Virus record (IMG/VR): IMGVR_UViG_3300032397_000021
Coordinates: 1 to 48,738 of that record
Source of the DNA: a virus
DNA length: 48,738 nucleotides
Direction: 5' to 3' (one strand)
Shown here: piece by piece, positions 48,726-48,738 of the stretch
How positions within the stretch are numbered: the stretch's first letter is position 1
Layout: each line of letters begins with the position of its first letter
Translations under genes and position numbers: made by a program
Notes under the pieces: model-generated
The model's database searches: none
What the model was told of the DNA's origin: nothing
What the model saw: the letters and a program-made list of their open reading frames with translations, nothing else

Positions 48726-48738
48726 CGTGTCGCGGCGG
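48726..48738. repeat. Right terminal repeat, probable cos overhang
   Basis: Exact copy of the first 13 bases. See the entry at 1-13 for the argument that the window is a full genome cut at cos. Confidence 0.7.

Noticed and set aside
1-48738. tRNA genes
   Set aside because: I looked for T-loop (GGTTCGA) signals; the few hits, such as near 6050, have no matching acceptor or D arm.

Overview
This window looks like the complete virion genome of a temperate, lambda-ordered siphovirus. The first and last 13 bases are identical (CGTGTCGCGGCGG). The small terminase gene starts just inside the left end, and a dense repeat field lies just inside the right end. This is what filled-in 5' cohesive ends (cos) would give. 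The unit length would then be 48,725 bp. Nearly all genes lie on the + strand and are tightly packed, often with ATGA or TGATG overlaps.

Late region (about 0.2-33.7 kb). The order follows lambda: small terminase, GpA-like large terminase, gpW, portal, protease with a nested in-frame scaffold start, capsid cement protein, major capsid protein (Mu gpT type, not lambda E type), three head-tail joining or completion genes, tail tube, tail chaperones G and G-T joined by an A AAA AAC slippery site, tape measure, M-, L- and K-like tip genes, and an I-J fusion. Then comes a long adhesin and depolymerase block: a tail fibre, a heparinase II/III-type polysaccharide lyase, a LamG protein, several small virion proteins and a 2485-residue mosaic protein. 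The mosaic protein strings tandem beta domains, lectin-like domains, a metallophosphoesterase and a six-bladed Kelch propeller together with about 55 short AGA repeats.

Lysogeny and control region (about 33.8-38.7 kb). It holds the only minus-strand gene, a ribbon-helix-helix regulator coupled to a tyrosine integrase, a C5-cytosine methyltransferase, two strong terminators, a hairpin-rich non-coding segment, a winged-helix protein, and an array of TGGNNCCA motifs with a 26-bp perfect palindrome. The array is a candidate origin or operator.

Early region (38.7-48.4 kb). It encodes a RecA-like AAA ATPase (Sak4 type), a DUF669-like ssDNA-binding protein, a DUF1376 replication protein, a DUF1064 nuclease, a sliding-clamp-like protein, an alanine-rich Imm5-like protein, a secreted dockerin-repeat protein, a candidate unimolecular spanin and many small unknowns. 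It ends at a strong terminator before the cos region.

Host: the lipobox proteins and candidate spanin point to a bacterium with an outer membrane. The dockerin repeat resembles those common in Planctomycetota and related phyla. That host guess is weak. I recognised no endolysin, no CI-type repressor and no tRNA gene.
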